From positions 1-12,686 of the forward strand of contig JAFGJA010000020.1 in assembly GCA_016929355.1 (NCBI GenBank): DNA of 12,686 bases, given 5' to 3'. The translations under genes and the position numbers were made by a program. Positions 5,376-12,236 of this stretch are shown one piece after another; positions within the stretch are counted from its first letter, which is position 1, and each line of letters opens with the position of its first letter. The notes below the pieces were generated by a model. That model worked only from the letters and a program-made list of their open reading frames with translations. It was not told the origin of the DNA and made no database searches. Origin of the DNA: Anaerolineae bacterium. Lineage in GTDB: Bacteria > Chloroflexota > Anaerolineae > Aggregatilineales > Aggregatilineaceae.

Positions 5376-5771
5376 TCAATCCGGCGCGTTGTGGAAGCCC
5401 ATCCCCATCACGATGTCCTGCGCCTTATGTAGATCGTCCACATCCAGCACAACCTGGCGCTCCATCGTAATGTACAACGCATTGATGTTCACGCCGCTTG
5501 CTCCCAACGCCCGCGATACGCGCGCCAGCGTGCCCGGTTCGTTCGGCAGCGGCACAACCAGCACATTCTGCACGGCATAATCCAACCCCGCATCGCGCAG
5601 TGCGTTCATCGTCGCATCGGCATTATTGGTGATAAACTGGACATGTCCCTCTTGCGGACAGGGCGCAGCGTGGATCGCCATGATATTCACGGCATTTTGG
5701 GCGAGTGCTTCAGCGAGATCAGCTAGCGAGCCGGGTTTATCGTCCAGAACAACAGTAAATTCGGTTGCCAT
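5376..5771 (-). CDS. Tandem ACT domain protein
   Basis: The 131-residue cytoplasmic protein consists of two ACT domains and nothing else. Domain 1 (about 1-66) has the ligand-binding turn DDKPGSLADLAEALAQNAVN. Domain 2 (about 69-128) has VPLPNEPGTLARVSRALGAS and GVNINALYIT. ACT domains bind amino acids or similar small ligands to regulate enzymes; the ligand and partner are not visible here. The ATG is preceded by CAGGAGGGTGTT, a strong ribosome-binding site. A -10-like TATACT lies on the minus strand about 30 bases upstream of it, without a good -35. It is divergent from rsmH and convergent with azlD. Confidence 0.88.
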   Translation of the reverse strand: MATEFTVVLDDKPGSLADLAEALAQNAVNIMAIHAAPCPQEGHVQFITNNADATMNALRDAGLDYAVQNVLVVPLPNEPGTLARVSRALGASGVNINALYITMERQVVLDVDDLHKAQDIVMGMGFHNAPD

Positions 5772-5875
5772 AACACCCTCCTGATCTGAATAGTATTTTT
5801 AGTATAGGGGGAATTGCATCAGAAGGAAACCAAATCACTTTTGCTCTCTACGCCGAGGTACATTAGACTCACGTT

Positions 5876-6847
5876 ATGAACGAATTACCACACATTCCCG
5901 TATTATTGGACGCCGTGCTGGATACGTTGCGCGTCACCGATCACCCTGCCGGGCGGTATGTTGATGGCACGGTGGGCGCGGGCGGTCATGCGGCGGCGAT
6001 CTTGCAGGCTGCGCCGGAAGCGCGGCTGCTGGGCCTGGATCGTGATCCGGCGGCGCTAGCATTGGCAGCAGAGCAACTAGCGCCGTTTGGGGATCGCGCG
6101 ACCTTGCGCCATGCCAGCTATGAGCAGATCAGCGCGGTGGTTCCCGCGTGGCTGGCTTTCATTTCAGATACAGCATCGGATACCGTATCCGGCGCAGATG
6201 GCATCCTGCTCGATCTCGGTATTTCGTCGATGCAGGTCGATGATCCGGCGCGCGGCTTCGCGTTCCGGCATGATGGCCCGCTCGATATGCGTTTTGATCC
6301 CGCCGGGGGTGGTATCTCGGCGGCGGAAATCGTGAATACCTGGGATGATGCAGCCCTGGCGGATATACTCTATACGTATGGGGAAGAGCGTCACAGCCGG
6401 CGCATCGCCCGCGCGATTCTGGCGGCGCGCGCGCCGCAGCCTATCGAGTCTACGCGCCAGTTGGCCGAGATCGTGGCGAGTGCCTATAAAGGGCCGCGCG
6501 AGAAAATTCACCCTGCCACCCGCACCTTTCAAGCGCTGCGGATCGCGGTGAATGATGAACTCGGCGCGGTGGAACGGGTGCTGCCGCGTGCGATTGACTG
6601 CCTCAAAGTGGGGGGGCGGTTGGCGGTGATCAGTTTTCACAGCCTGGAAGATCGCATCGTCAAACAAACGTTTAAGCATGAAGCGACGGACTGTATCTGC
6701 CCGCCGCCGCAGCCCGTTTGCACCTGCGATCATGTGGCACGGGTCCGCCTCGTGACGCGCAAACCGATCCAGCCGGACGCCCCCGAAATTGACGCGAATC
6801 CACGCAGCCGCAGCGCGAAATTGCGTGTGGTCGAGCGCATCGAGTAA
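5876..6847 (+). CDS. rsmH: 16S rRNA m4C1402 methyltransferase RsmH
   Basis: RsmH (MraW) uses S-adenosylmethionine to methylate N4 of C1402 in 16S rRNA in the decoding centre. All family segments are present in the 323 residues: HIPVLLDAVLDTL at 6-18, the SAM-binding loop VDGTVGAGGHA at 29-39, LLGLDRDPAAL, DGILLDLGISSMQVDDPARG near 110, HPATRTFQALRIAVNDEL, and RLAVISFHSLEDRIVKQTF. A Cys-rich segment CICPPPQPVCTCDH lies near the C-terminus, as is common in the family. The start has no well-spaced Shine-Dalgarno sequence; GAGGT lies 16 bases upstream. It is the first gene of the dcw cluster, where mraZ often precedes it; no mraZ is present here. Confidence 0.97.
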   Translation: MNELPHIPVLLDAVLDTLRVTDHPAGRYVDGTVGAGGHAAAILQAAPEARLLGLDRDPAALALAAEQLAPFGDRATLRHASYEQISAVVPAWLAFISDTASDTVSGADGILLDLGISSMQVDDPARGFAFRHDGPLDMRFDPAGGGISAAEIVNTWDDAALADILYTYGEERHSRRIARAILAARAPQPIESTRQLAEIVASAYKGPREKIHPATRTFQALRIAVNDELGAVERVLPRAIDCLKVGGRLAVISFHSLEDRIVKQTFKHEATDCICPPPQPVCTCDHVARVRLVTRKPIQPDAPEIDANPRSRSAKLRVVERIE

Positions 6848-6871
6848 TTTCTGTATTAGTCGGCAGTGGTG

Positions 6872-6906
6872 TATAATCGCGGCAGATAACCAAACACAAC
6901 GAGGAG
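6872..6906 (+). promoter_or_regulatory. -10 element and ribosome-binding site of the Mop gene
   Basis: A perfect TATAAT lies at 6872-6877, 38 bases before the Mop start codon, and the ribosome-binding site GAGGAG lies at 6901-6906, 8 bases from the ATG. The region 17 bases upstream of the -10 has no good -35 hexamer. The arrangement suggests the Mop gene and possibly the downstream division genes have their own promoter rather than depending only on rsmH transcription. Confidence 0.5.
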
Positions 6907-6914
6907 CATAATCT

Positions 6915-7127
6915 ATGAAGACGAGCGCACGTAATCAATTGCAAGGAACCGTGAAAGCACTCACGCCCGGCGCGGTAAATACCGAAGTCGTGATCGAACT
7001 ACCCGGCGGGATCGAGATCGTTTCGATCATCACTAAAAGTTCTGCCGAAAGCCTGGGGTTGGCCGTTGGCAAAACCGTGTACGCGGTGGTCAAAGCGTCG
7101 AATGTCATGGTTGGCGTGGACGAGTAG
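6915..7127 (+). CDS. Molybdate-binding Mop/TOBE domain protein (molbindin)
   Basis: The 70-residue protein is a single Mop (TOBE) domain with the expected pattern: SARNQLQGTVKALTPGAVNT at the N-terminus, VVIELPGGIEIVSIITKSSA in the middle, and LGLAVGKTVYAVVKASNVMV near the end. Such small proteins assemble into oligomers that bind molybdate or similar oxyanions in the cytoplasm and are thought to store or buffer it. Length matches stand-alone molbindins (about 68-70). It sits between rsmH and the ftsL-like gene, an unexpected place for a metal-handling protein. No molybdate transporter or cofactor gene is nearby. The clear -10 box and ribosome-binding site indicate it is expressed. Confidence 0.92.
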   Translation: MKTSARNQLQGTVKALTPGAVNTEVVIELPGGIEIVSIITKSSAESLGLAVGKTVYAVVKASNVMVGVDE

Positions 7128-7168
7128 AGGCATACAACCCTTACCTTGATGCACACTGAGTATAAATC

Positions 7169-7642
7169 ATGGCCGATCAAAACCGCCCGATTCATACGCG
7201 CTCGGATCAACCTTGGCAGAACCAACGCCAATTGGTAGCGACGCTCTCATTAGTTGTCGTCGTTGGGATCATTATTGCGGCGTTGTACCTGATTCAAACA
7301 TCGACGACGACCACCACCGCGCGCGAACTGCTGGCAATGGATGATTATCGATTGGGCCTGGAGCTTGACAATGAACGGTTGCGGGCCGACATCGCTGAAT
7401 TACAAAGTCTGCCGCGTGTGATGACGCGCGCCGCCGAACTCGGCTTTCGTGAAGCGGGCGATGATGATATACAGTATATCATTGTGGATGGCTACCGGTA
7501 TGACCGGCCCCAACTGACACCCACCGCCACCCCGACCCCGGTTGAAGCGGAACCGGTCTATGATGAAACCTTGAGCGGGTGGCTGCGTAAACAGTGGGAC
7601 AATTTGAAACAACAATTTGACGAATGGCGAGAGGGGAGTTGA
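7169..7642 (+). CDS. FtsL/DivIC-like division protein
   Basis: The protein has 157 residues in four parts: a hydrophilic cytoplasmic N-terminus (1-24), one membrane segment (about 24-43, LVATLSLVVVVGIIIAALYL), an extracytoplasmic coiled coil (about 50-92) with LELDNERLRADIAELQSLP and the family-like ending MTRAAELGF, and a Thr/Pro-rich linker (TPTATPTPV) leading to a charged helix at the end. This layout and its place between rsmH and the class B penicillin-binding protein are those of FtsL, which activates septal peptidoglycan synthesis with its partner FtsB/DivIC. Sequence conservation in this family is low, so position carries much of the call. There is no clear ribosome-binding site before the ATG. 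Confidence 0.75.
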   Translation: MADQNRPIHTRSDQPWQNQRQLVATLSLVVVVGIIIAALYLIQTSTTTTTARELLAMDDYRLGLELDNERLRADIAELQSLPRVMTRAAELGFREAGDDDIQYIIVDGYRYDRPQLTPTATPTPVEAEPVYDETLSGWLRKQWDNLKQQFDEWREGS

Positions 7643-7655
7643 GTTTTAAGTAATC

Positions 7656-7722
7656 AGTTATAAGTTTTAAGTTCTCGATTTAGCTGAGAATGACATCTTG
7701 TGGTCATATAAAACTTATAACT
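7656..7722. repeat. AT-rich inverted repeat between ftsL-like and ftsI-like genes
   Basis: A perfect 14-bp inverted repeat AGTTATAAGTTTTA (7656-7669) / TAAAACTTATAACT (7709-7722) extends imperfectly outward (AAGTAATC / GAACTTACGACTTA). An inner short hairpin ATGAC/GTCAT is centred near 7698. It is very AT-rich compared with the flanking genes and fills nearly the whole 105-base spacer. The downstream gene starts about 25 bases after it with no Shine-Dalgarno sequence. Confidence 0.65.
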
Positions 7723-7747
7723 TAGAACTTACGACTTATCACCAACT

Positions 7748-9520
7748 ATGAACGACGAATCCTTATCCCGGCGACTCACCTTACTCGGCGTGGTGCTGAT
7801 CGGCATCAGTCTGGTGTTGATGGGCAAACTCGTCTGGTTCCAATACCAGATGGACCCCAAAACCAAAGCCACACTGGAAGAAAACCGCGAAAATCGCCTC
7901 TTTCAAAAAGTCGAGGTGCAGCCGGATCGCGGCTTGATCTTTGATCGCAACGGGCATCTGTTGGCGACGAACTCGTTTGATTATCAGGTGGGCATCAGCC
8001 CGAATATGGTGCTGGATCGCCAGCAGGTCGCCGCCCAACTCGCGCCCCTGGTTGGGCTGCCCGAAGATCAGATTTATCACGCGCTGGAACCCGACGAAAA
8101 CGGGGTGTATTCATCCTGGGTGCTGCTGGCGAGCCGGGTCGATTTTGCGACCGGGCAGGCGATTGCCGATCTGGACATTACCGGCATCGATCTCGATCCG
8201 CGCCCGATCCGTGTGTATCCCCAGGGCAAGCTCACCGCGCAGTTGGTCGGTTTATTCGCCGGGGCAGAGGATATTAAAAACAGCCGGGGCTATTATGGCG
8301 TTGAAGGCTTTTACGACACGCTCTTAGCCGGGCAAAGCAAGCGTGTGACCACCAGCACGATTCCCCTGTTGGAAGAAAGCGAAACCAATACCGATGTGCG
8401 CGACGGGATCAGCCTGGTCTTAACCATTGATCGGGATTTGCAAAATCTGGCGCAGGAAGTGCTGAACGACGCGATTGAGTCGGATCAAACGGCCACCGGC
8501 GGCACGATCCTGATCATGAATCCGCGCAACGGTGAAATTCTGGCGATAGCGAACTATCCCCAGTTTGATCCCGATGATGCTGAGGGCAGCGATCTGGACC
8601 TCGCCAAGAATCAAGCGGTGCAGGATTTCTACGAACCAGGATCGATCTTCAAAGTGCTGACCATGGCGGTTGCGCTGGACCTGGGCACACATGATCTGAG
8701 TTGGACCTATCACGATCCCGGCTGTATGGAAGGGCGCGGCAATATCATCTGCAACTGGGATGATCGCTCACGCGGCGACCCGGATTTCGCCCAGGTGTTC
8801 ATCGAATCGCTGAACACGGGCACGGCTACCATTTTTGAGCAAATTGGCCCGACGCAGGTGTATCCTAAGCTGCGCGACTTTGGCATTGGGACGCCCACCG
8901 GCGTTGATCTCGAAGGGGAAACACGCGGCATCCTGAACCAACCCGGCGATCTGATCTGGAGCGAGAACCAGTTTTTGACGACAAGTTTTGGACAAGGCGT
9001 AGCGGTATCACCCATCCAAATGCTAACCGCCGTGAACGCGATTGCGAATGATGGTCTGATCATGCAGCCGCATATCGTCAAGGCGCGCATTGATGGCAAC
9101 GAGGTCATCGAAGCGACGCCCTCCGCCAGCCATCGCCCGATCAGCGAAGAAGCCGCGCACACGGCGCGCGATATTATGGTGCGCGTCTTGCAAGAAAATC
9201 AAGACATCGAGTTTGATTTTCCCGGTTATACGATAGCTGGCAAAACCGGCACGGCGGAAATCCCCATGCCGGGCGGTTATGAGCCATTCCAGGCCGGGAA
9301 TACAATTGCTTCATTTGTGGGCTTTTTACCGGCAGATGATCCGGTGGTGTCGGTGCTGGTCAAGCTGGACCGTCCGCAGGACTATTGGGGTAGCAAGACG
9401 GCTGCGCCCGTGTTTGAAACGTTGCTGCGCCGCCTGGTTGTCCTGATGGAAATTCCACCGGATAATTTGCGCTATACACTGGTCGCGGAGGGGGGCAATC
9501 CTTTTGGGCGAGAATACTGA
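7748..9520 (+). CDS. ftsI: Class B penicillin-binding protein (FtsI/PBP2-like transpeptidase)
   Basis: This is a class B transpeptidase that cross-links septal peptidoglycan outside the membrane. The 590 residues comprise a short cytoplasmic start, one membrane anchor (about 12-32, LLGVVLIGISLVLMGKLVWF), the pedestal domain with PDRGLIFDRNGHLLATN near 58, and the transpeptidase domain. Its three catalytic motifs are complete: S299-x-x-K302 (EPGSIFK), S354-L-N356, and K499-T-G501 (AGKTGTAE). No PASTA domains follow the catalytic domain, and the protein ends FGREY. The position after the ftsL-like gene supports the division role, so ftsI is preferred over an elongation PBP2. The start lacks a Shine-Dalgarno sequence and directly follows an inverted repeat. 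murE and murF, often next in the cluster, are not here. Confidence 0.9.
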   Translation: MNDESLSRRLTLLGVVLIGISLVLMGKLVWFQYQMDPKTKATLEENRENRLFQKVEVQPDRGLIFDRNGHLLATNSFDYQVGISPNMVLDRQQVAAQLAPLVGLPEDQIYHALEPDENGVYSSWVLLASRVDFATGQAIADLDITGIDLDPRPIRVYPQGKLTAQLVGLFAGAEDIKNSRGYYGVEGFYDTLLAGQSKRVTTSTIPLLEESETNTDVRDGISLVLTIDRDLQNLAQEVLNDAIESDQTATGGTILIMNPRNGEILAIANYPQFDPDDAEGSDLDLAKNQAVQDFYEPGSIFKVLTMAVALDLGTHDLSWTYHDPGCMEGRGNIICNWDDRSRGDPDFAQVFIESLNTGTATIFEQIGPTQVYPKLRDFGIGTPTGVDLEGETRGILNQPGDLIWSENQFLTTSFGQGVAVSPIQMLTAVNAIANDGLIMQPHIVKARIDGNEVIEATPSASHRPISEEAAHTARDIMVRVLQENQDIEFDFPGYTIAGKTGTAEIPMPGGYEPFQAGNTIASFVGFLPADDPVVSVLVKLDRPQDYWGSKTAAPVFETLLRRLVVLMEIPPDNLRYTLVAEGGNPFGREY

Positions 9521-9543
9521 TCGTACAGGCTAAACAATTGCAC

Positions 9544-9656
9544 TATAATTAACTAAAGGTAAATGTCTCAACGACTGGACAATTTTCAACGTCCCTGATA
9601 CGATGTAAATGTCTCTGGTTTGCGAACCCCATGCAAACCTGCTGTTCATAAGGGAG
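9544..9656 (+). promoter_or_regulatory. Promoter and operator-like repeats before the response regulator
   Basis: TATAAT lies at 9544-9549, just after the ftsI-like stop. Two copies of GTAAATGTCTC at 9559-9569 and 9605-9615 are spaced 46 bases start to start. A perfect 7-bp inverted repeat GGTTTGC (9617-9623) / GCAAACC (9633-9639) follows, then the ribosome-binding site GGGAG (9652-9656), 10 bases before the ATG. No clear -35 is visible. The repeats could be operator sites, which would make this gene separately regulated from the division genes. Confidence 0.4.
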
Positions 9657-9666
9657 ATAGAGTTAC

Positions 9667-10077
9667 ATGGCGATTAATCCCCATGAAGCGCACATTTTGG
9701 TGGTTGAGGATAATGTCCCCAACTTTGTCCTGATCGCACGCCTGCTGGCTCACATGGGTGTGAATCACTGCGAGTGGAAAACAAGCGGGTGGCAGGTGGT
9801 TCAATTTGCCGATACGCTGCCCCAGCTTGACCTGATCTTGATGGACATCCGGCTGCCTTACGAAGATGGCTATCAAGCGCTGCGCAAGATTCGCAACCAT
9901 CCCCGGCTGGCTGAAACGCGCGTGGTTGCGGTCACGGCGGAAGCCAGCGAAGAGGAAATGATGAAAGCGCAGGGTGCTGGTTTTGATGGTTTTCTGGGCA
10001 AACCGCTCGACCCGGACCGCTTCCCGGAACAGGTGCGGCGGATTCTGGAAGGCGACGAGGTGTGGGAGTGGCACTAG
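9667..10077 (+). CDS. Single-domain response regulator (CheY-like receiver)
   Basis: The 136-residue cytoplasmic protein is one receiver domain with all phosphorylation residues: the acidic pair E14/D15 (VVEDN), the phosphoacceptor D60 (LMDIRLP), T90 (VAVTAEAS), and K112 (GKPLD). There is no DNA-binding or enzymatic output domain, so it is of the CheY/Spo0F/DivK type, which acts through protein contacts or phosphorelay. The DIRLPYEDGYQALRKIR segment is closest in style to DivK-like and hybrid-kinase receivers. No histidine kinase lies in the window. It is inserted between the penicillin-binding protein and mraY and has its own promoter-like region. A link to cell-cycle control is tempting but only inferred from position. 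Confidence 0.92.
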   Translation: MAINPHEAHILVVEDNVPNFVLIARLLAHMGVNHCEWKTSGWQVVQFADTLPQLDLILMDIRLPYEDGYQALRKIRNHPRLAETRVVAVTAEASEEEMMKAQGAGFDGFLGKPLDPDRFPEQVRRILEGDEVWEWH

Positions 10078-10108
10078 TCCACGGTGGCCTATGTTTAGCC
10101 AGGGTTGC

Positions 10109-10161
10109 GTAGGGGCGGACCAATGTGCCCGCCCTGGACCGACACGCTGGTCGGCCCCTAT
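10109..10161. repeat. GTAGGGGCGGACC palindromic repeat
   Basis: The unit begins GTAGGGGCGGACCAATGTG and ends CTGGTCGGCCCCTAT, with imperfect inverted arms. It is closest to the inner element at 116-168 in size (53 bases each) and layout. It lies just after the response regulator stop. Confidence 0.7.
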
Positions 10162-10190
10162 AGAAACCATGTGCCGACGCCGATGTGTGC

Positions 10191-10280
10191 TAGGCGCTAA
10201 CGGTCAGCGATTAGCAGTTAGCCCACATAAGCGAGTTGGCCTTTGTGGTCTGGCTAACGGCTAAAAGCTAAGCGCTAATG
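10191..10280. repeat. TTAGC-type inverted repeat
   Basis: Left arm TTAGCAGTTAGCC (10211-10223) and right arm GGCTAACGGCTAA (10252-10264) pair with one mismatch. Further partial copies of the GCGCTAA/TTAGCGC motif lie outward at 10191-10200 and near 10270. Together with the preceding repeat it fills most of the 299-base spacer between the response regulator and mraY, in which I see no gene. Confidence 0.55.
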
Positions 10281-10376
10281 GCTCCGATCTAGTGGGCAAT
10301 GTTGGCGGAATGGCGTACAATGTCGCCGTTGGTTAAGGCCAACTTGTGTTCATGAGATCATCGGAATTGGTGCGCT

Positions 10377-11393
10377 ATGACACCCGAATTACCGTTTGCG
10401 CTCACTCTGGGCGCGATCACCTTTTTGCTGGTCGCCATCTGGGGCGGGCCATTTGTGGAAATCCTCCGGCGGCTGCGCGTCGGAAAAATCATCCGTGAAA
10501 CCGGGCCGAAATCCCATGAAATCAAAATGGGCACGCCGACGATGGGTGGCATTTTGATCGTGATCCCGGTAGTGCTGATTACCCTCGGCTTGAATCTGGC
10601 GCGGCTGGTGCAAGAATCACTCACCGGGTCGAGTATTCTGCTGCCGTTATTCGTGCTGCTGAGTTTTGGTTTGCTCGGCGCAGTGGATGACATTGAGGGC
10701 ATACGCGGCGTGCGCGAACGCGGCGAAGGCATTAGCGCCAAAGCCAAATTTGTCGCGCAGTTCGTGCTGGCGTTCTTTGTCGCGGGCGCGATGGCGTTTT
10801 TTGAGGGTGGGGTCCAAAACGCCAACGGAGTCTATATTCCCCTTTTTGAAGACTTCATCGACATTCACCCGATCCTCTGGGTTCCGGTTGCCATGTTCAT
10901 CATCGTGGGTACGAGCAACGCGATCAACTTCACCGATGGGTTAGATGGGCTATCGGGCATCATCACGGCGAGCGCGTTCGCGGCCTACGGCGTGATTGCG
11001 GATTTGCAGGGGCAAGCGTTTCTGGTGCAATTTGCGTTTATCATGGTCGGGGCGTGTTTTGGCTTCCTGTGGTACAACGCACACCCGGCGCAGATGTTCA
11101 TGGGCGATGTGGGATCGCTGTCGTTGGGCGCGGCGCTGGGTACACTCGCGCTGATGACGGGGCAATGGGTGCTGCTGCCGATCATCGCTATTATCCCGGT
11201 AGCGGAAGTGATGAGCGTCGTCTTGCAGATCGGGTACTTCAAGCTCACGCACGGGCAGCGCTTATTCCGCATGGCTCCGATTCACCACCATTTTGAGTTG
11301 CTCGGCTGGAGCGAAACGCAGGTGGTGCAGCGCTTCTGGTTGATCGGGATTCTGGCGGCAATGGTGGGTGTGGCGCTGGCGCTGCTGCGGTAA
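10377..11393 (+). CDS. mraY: Phospho-N-acetylmuramoyl-pentapeptide transferase
   Basis: MraY joins phospho-MurNAc-pentapeptide to undecaprenyl phosphate to form lipid I at the cytoplasmic face of the membrane. The 338-residue protein has about ten hydrophobic segments. Family motifs are all visible: KMGTPTMGG near 50-59, the catalytic AVDDIEG near 103, NAINFTDGLDGLSG (180s), the MFMGDVGSLSLG loop, and the histidine loop PIHHHFELLGWSE near the end. Length is close to the usual 320-360. No Shine-Dalgarno sequence is seen before the ATG; TACAAT at 10316-10321 might be a -10. It follows two palindromic repeats and is the last recognisable dcw gene in the window. Confidence 0.97.
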   Translation: MTPELPFALTLGAITFLLVAIWGGPFVEILRRLRVGKIIRETGPKSHEIKMGTPTMGGILIVIPVVLITLGLNLARLVQESLTGSSILLPLFVLLSFGLLGAVDDIEGIRGVRERGEGISAKAKFVAQFVLAFFVAGAMAFFEGGVQNANGVYIPLFEDFIDIHPILWVPVAMFIIVGTSNAINFTDGLDGLSGIITASAFAAYGVIADLQGQAFLVQFAFIMVGACFGFLWYNAHPAQMFMGDVGSLSLGAALGTLALMTGQWVLLPIIAIIPVAEVMSVVLQIGYFKLTHGQRLFRMAPIHHHFELLGWSETQVVQRFWLIGILAAMVGVALALLR

Positions 11394-11399
11394 GGGCAA

Positions 11400-11426
11400 A
11401 TTTCACCGCAGAGAAAAATCAGGATA
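11400..11426 (+). repeat. TTTCACCGCAGAG interspersed repeat, short copy
   Basis: ATTTCACCGCAGAG followed directly by AAAAATCAGGATA. It matches the ends of the unit at 4851-4894 but lacks its internal 18 bases. It lies exactly at the junction between mraY and the restriction gene, ending 9 bases before that start codon. Confidence 0.6.
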
Positions 11427-11435
11427 AACACCATA

Positions 11436-12236
11436 ATGTCAAATCATACTGCACGAGATCAGAAGTATCTTCAGTTTATTCTGGATCGGTTGGATGTATG
11501 CCATGCTTATCAACCCCAATTAGGACAGGGACAACCTGTTTCATTAGAGGGATTTTTGAATTTATATGGTGCTGATCCTTTTTATGCTTGGTTTGGCCTG
11601 AATAATCCTTTGATCTACGCCGCGCATAAAGCAGCAGGCGGTATCACCTCTATTTACCGGCAAATTGGCATTGGTTGCGAAGTCCTTTTTCAACATATCC
11701 TGATGGATGAGCTTAATCTTACAAGTGAACAAGCACAGTGGTCATACACCGTATCTTCCGGTTTGCGCGAACGAACATTAACCCTGGATGGTAGAATTCT
11801 TTTAGCCGATGTTCAGGCCGCATCACGACAGCAAACCATTCGTGATTGGATGTATCACGCCGCCCAACAGTTGGGTGTTGATGATGGTATTCGCAGGGCT
11901 TTGAAAGGTTGTGTGTTTGAAGTGCGGCAGGGATATAAAAGCAAAGACTCCAAACGCCAAAATGCGGACATAGCTAATGGTAGCGCAGCCTATAAAGCCG
12001 GGTATTTGCCAGTCGTTGTGCTGTTATCAACACAGATCGATGAGGATTTAGCGAGTCGCTATTTGTTATCGGGCCTGTTGCTATTAAGGGGACTGGGTAA
12101 CTCTGATCCGCTGAATTCGACTTATGCATTTTGTCGTGACGTAGTGGGTTATGATCTGGCGAAGTTTTTCGAGCGCAATGCGGATGCTCTACGATACGAA
12201 ATTCAGTCAATTGTGGAAAAGCTGTTAACTGCATGA
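11436..12236 (+). CDS. Putative type II restriction endonuclease
   Basis: The 266-residue soluble protein has no signal or membrane segment. The best functional clue is context: its stop overlaps the start of a DNA methyltransferase by 4 bases (ATGA), the layout of a restriction-modification pair. Internally, E82 in IGIGCEVLFQHIL and the charged cluster FEVRQGYKSKDSKRQNADI at 161-179 (E162, K168, K170, D171, K173, R174, D178) look like a PD-(D/E)xK-type active site. The Lys/Asp/Arg cluster is reminiscent of the Cfr10I/BsaWI group that recognises CCGG cores, but I cannot confirm that, and the recognition site is unknown. Base composition is lower than the neighbours: sampled lines of 60 bases give 38-47% GC against 60-68% in mraY. 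There is no clear ribosome-binding site before the ATG. Horizontal origin is likely. Confidence 0.65.
   Translation: MSNHTARDQKYLQFILDRLDVCHAYQPQLGQGQPVSLEGFLNLYGADPFYAWFGLNNPLIYAAHKAAGGITSIYRQIGIGCEVLFQHILMDELNLTSEQAQWSYTVSSGLRERTLTLDGRILLADVQAASRQQTIRDWMYHAAQQLGVDDGIRRALKGCVFEVRQGYKSKDSKRQNADIANGSAAYKAGYLPVVVLLSTQIDEDLASRYLLSGLLLLRGLGNSDPLNSTYAFCRDVVGYDLAKFFERNADALRYEIQSIVEKLLTA

Noticed and set aside
6164..6733. 189-codon open frame on the minus strand
   Set aside because: It is antisense to rsmH and Arg-rich, an effect of GC-rich codon use on the opposite strand.
9559..9639. A small RNA gene between ftsI-like and response regulator
   Set aside because: There is a -10-like box and short repeats but no terminator before the next start codon, so an mRNA leader is simpler.
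116..10161. Repeats considered as a CRISPR array
   Set aside because: The copies are thousands of bases apart, palindromic and variable in length, with no regular spacers and no cas genes.
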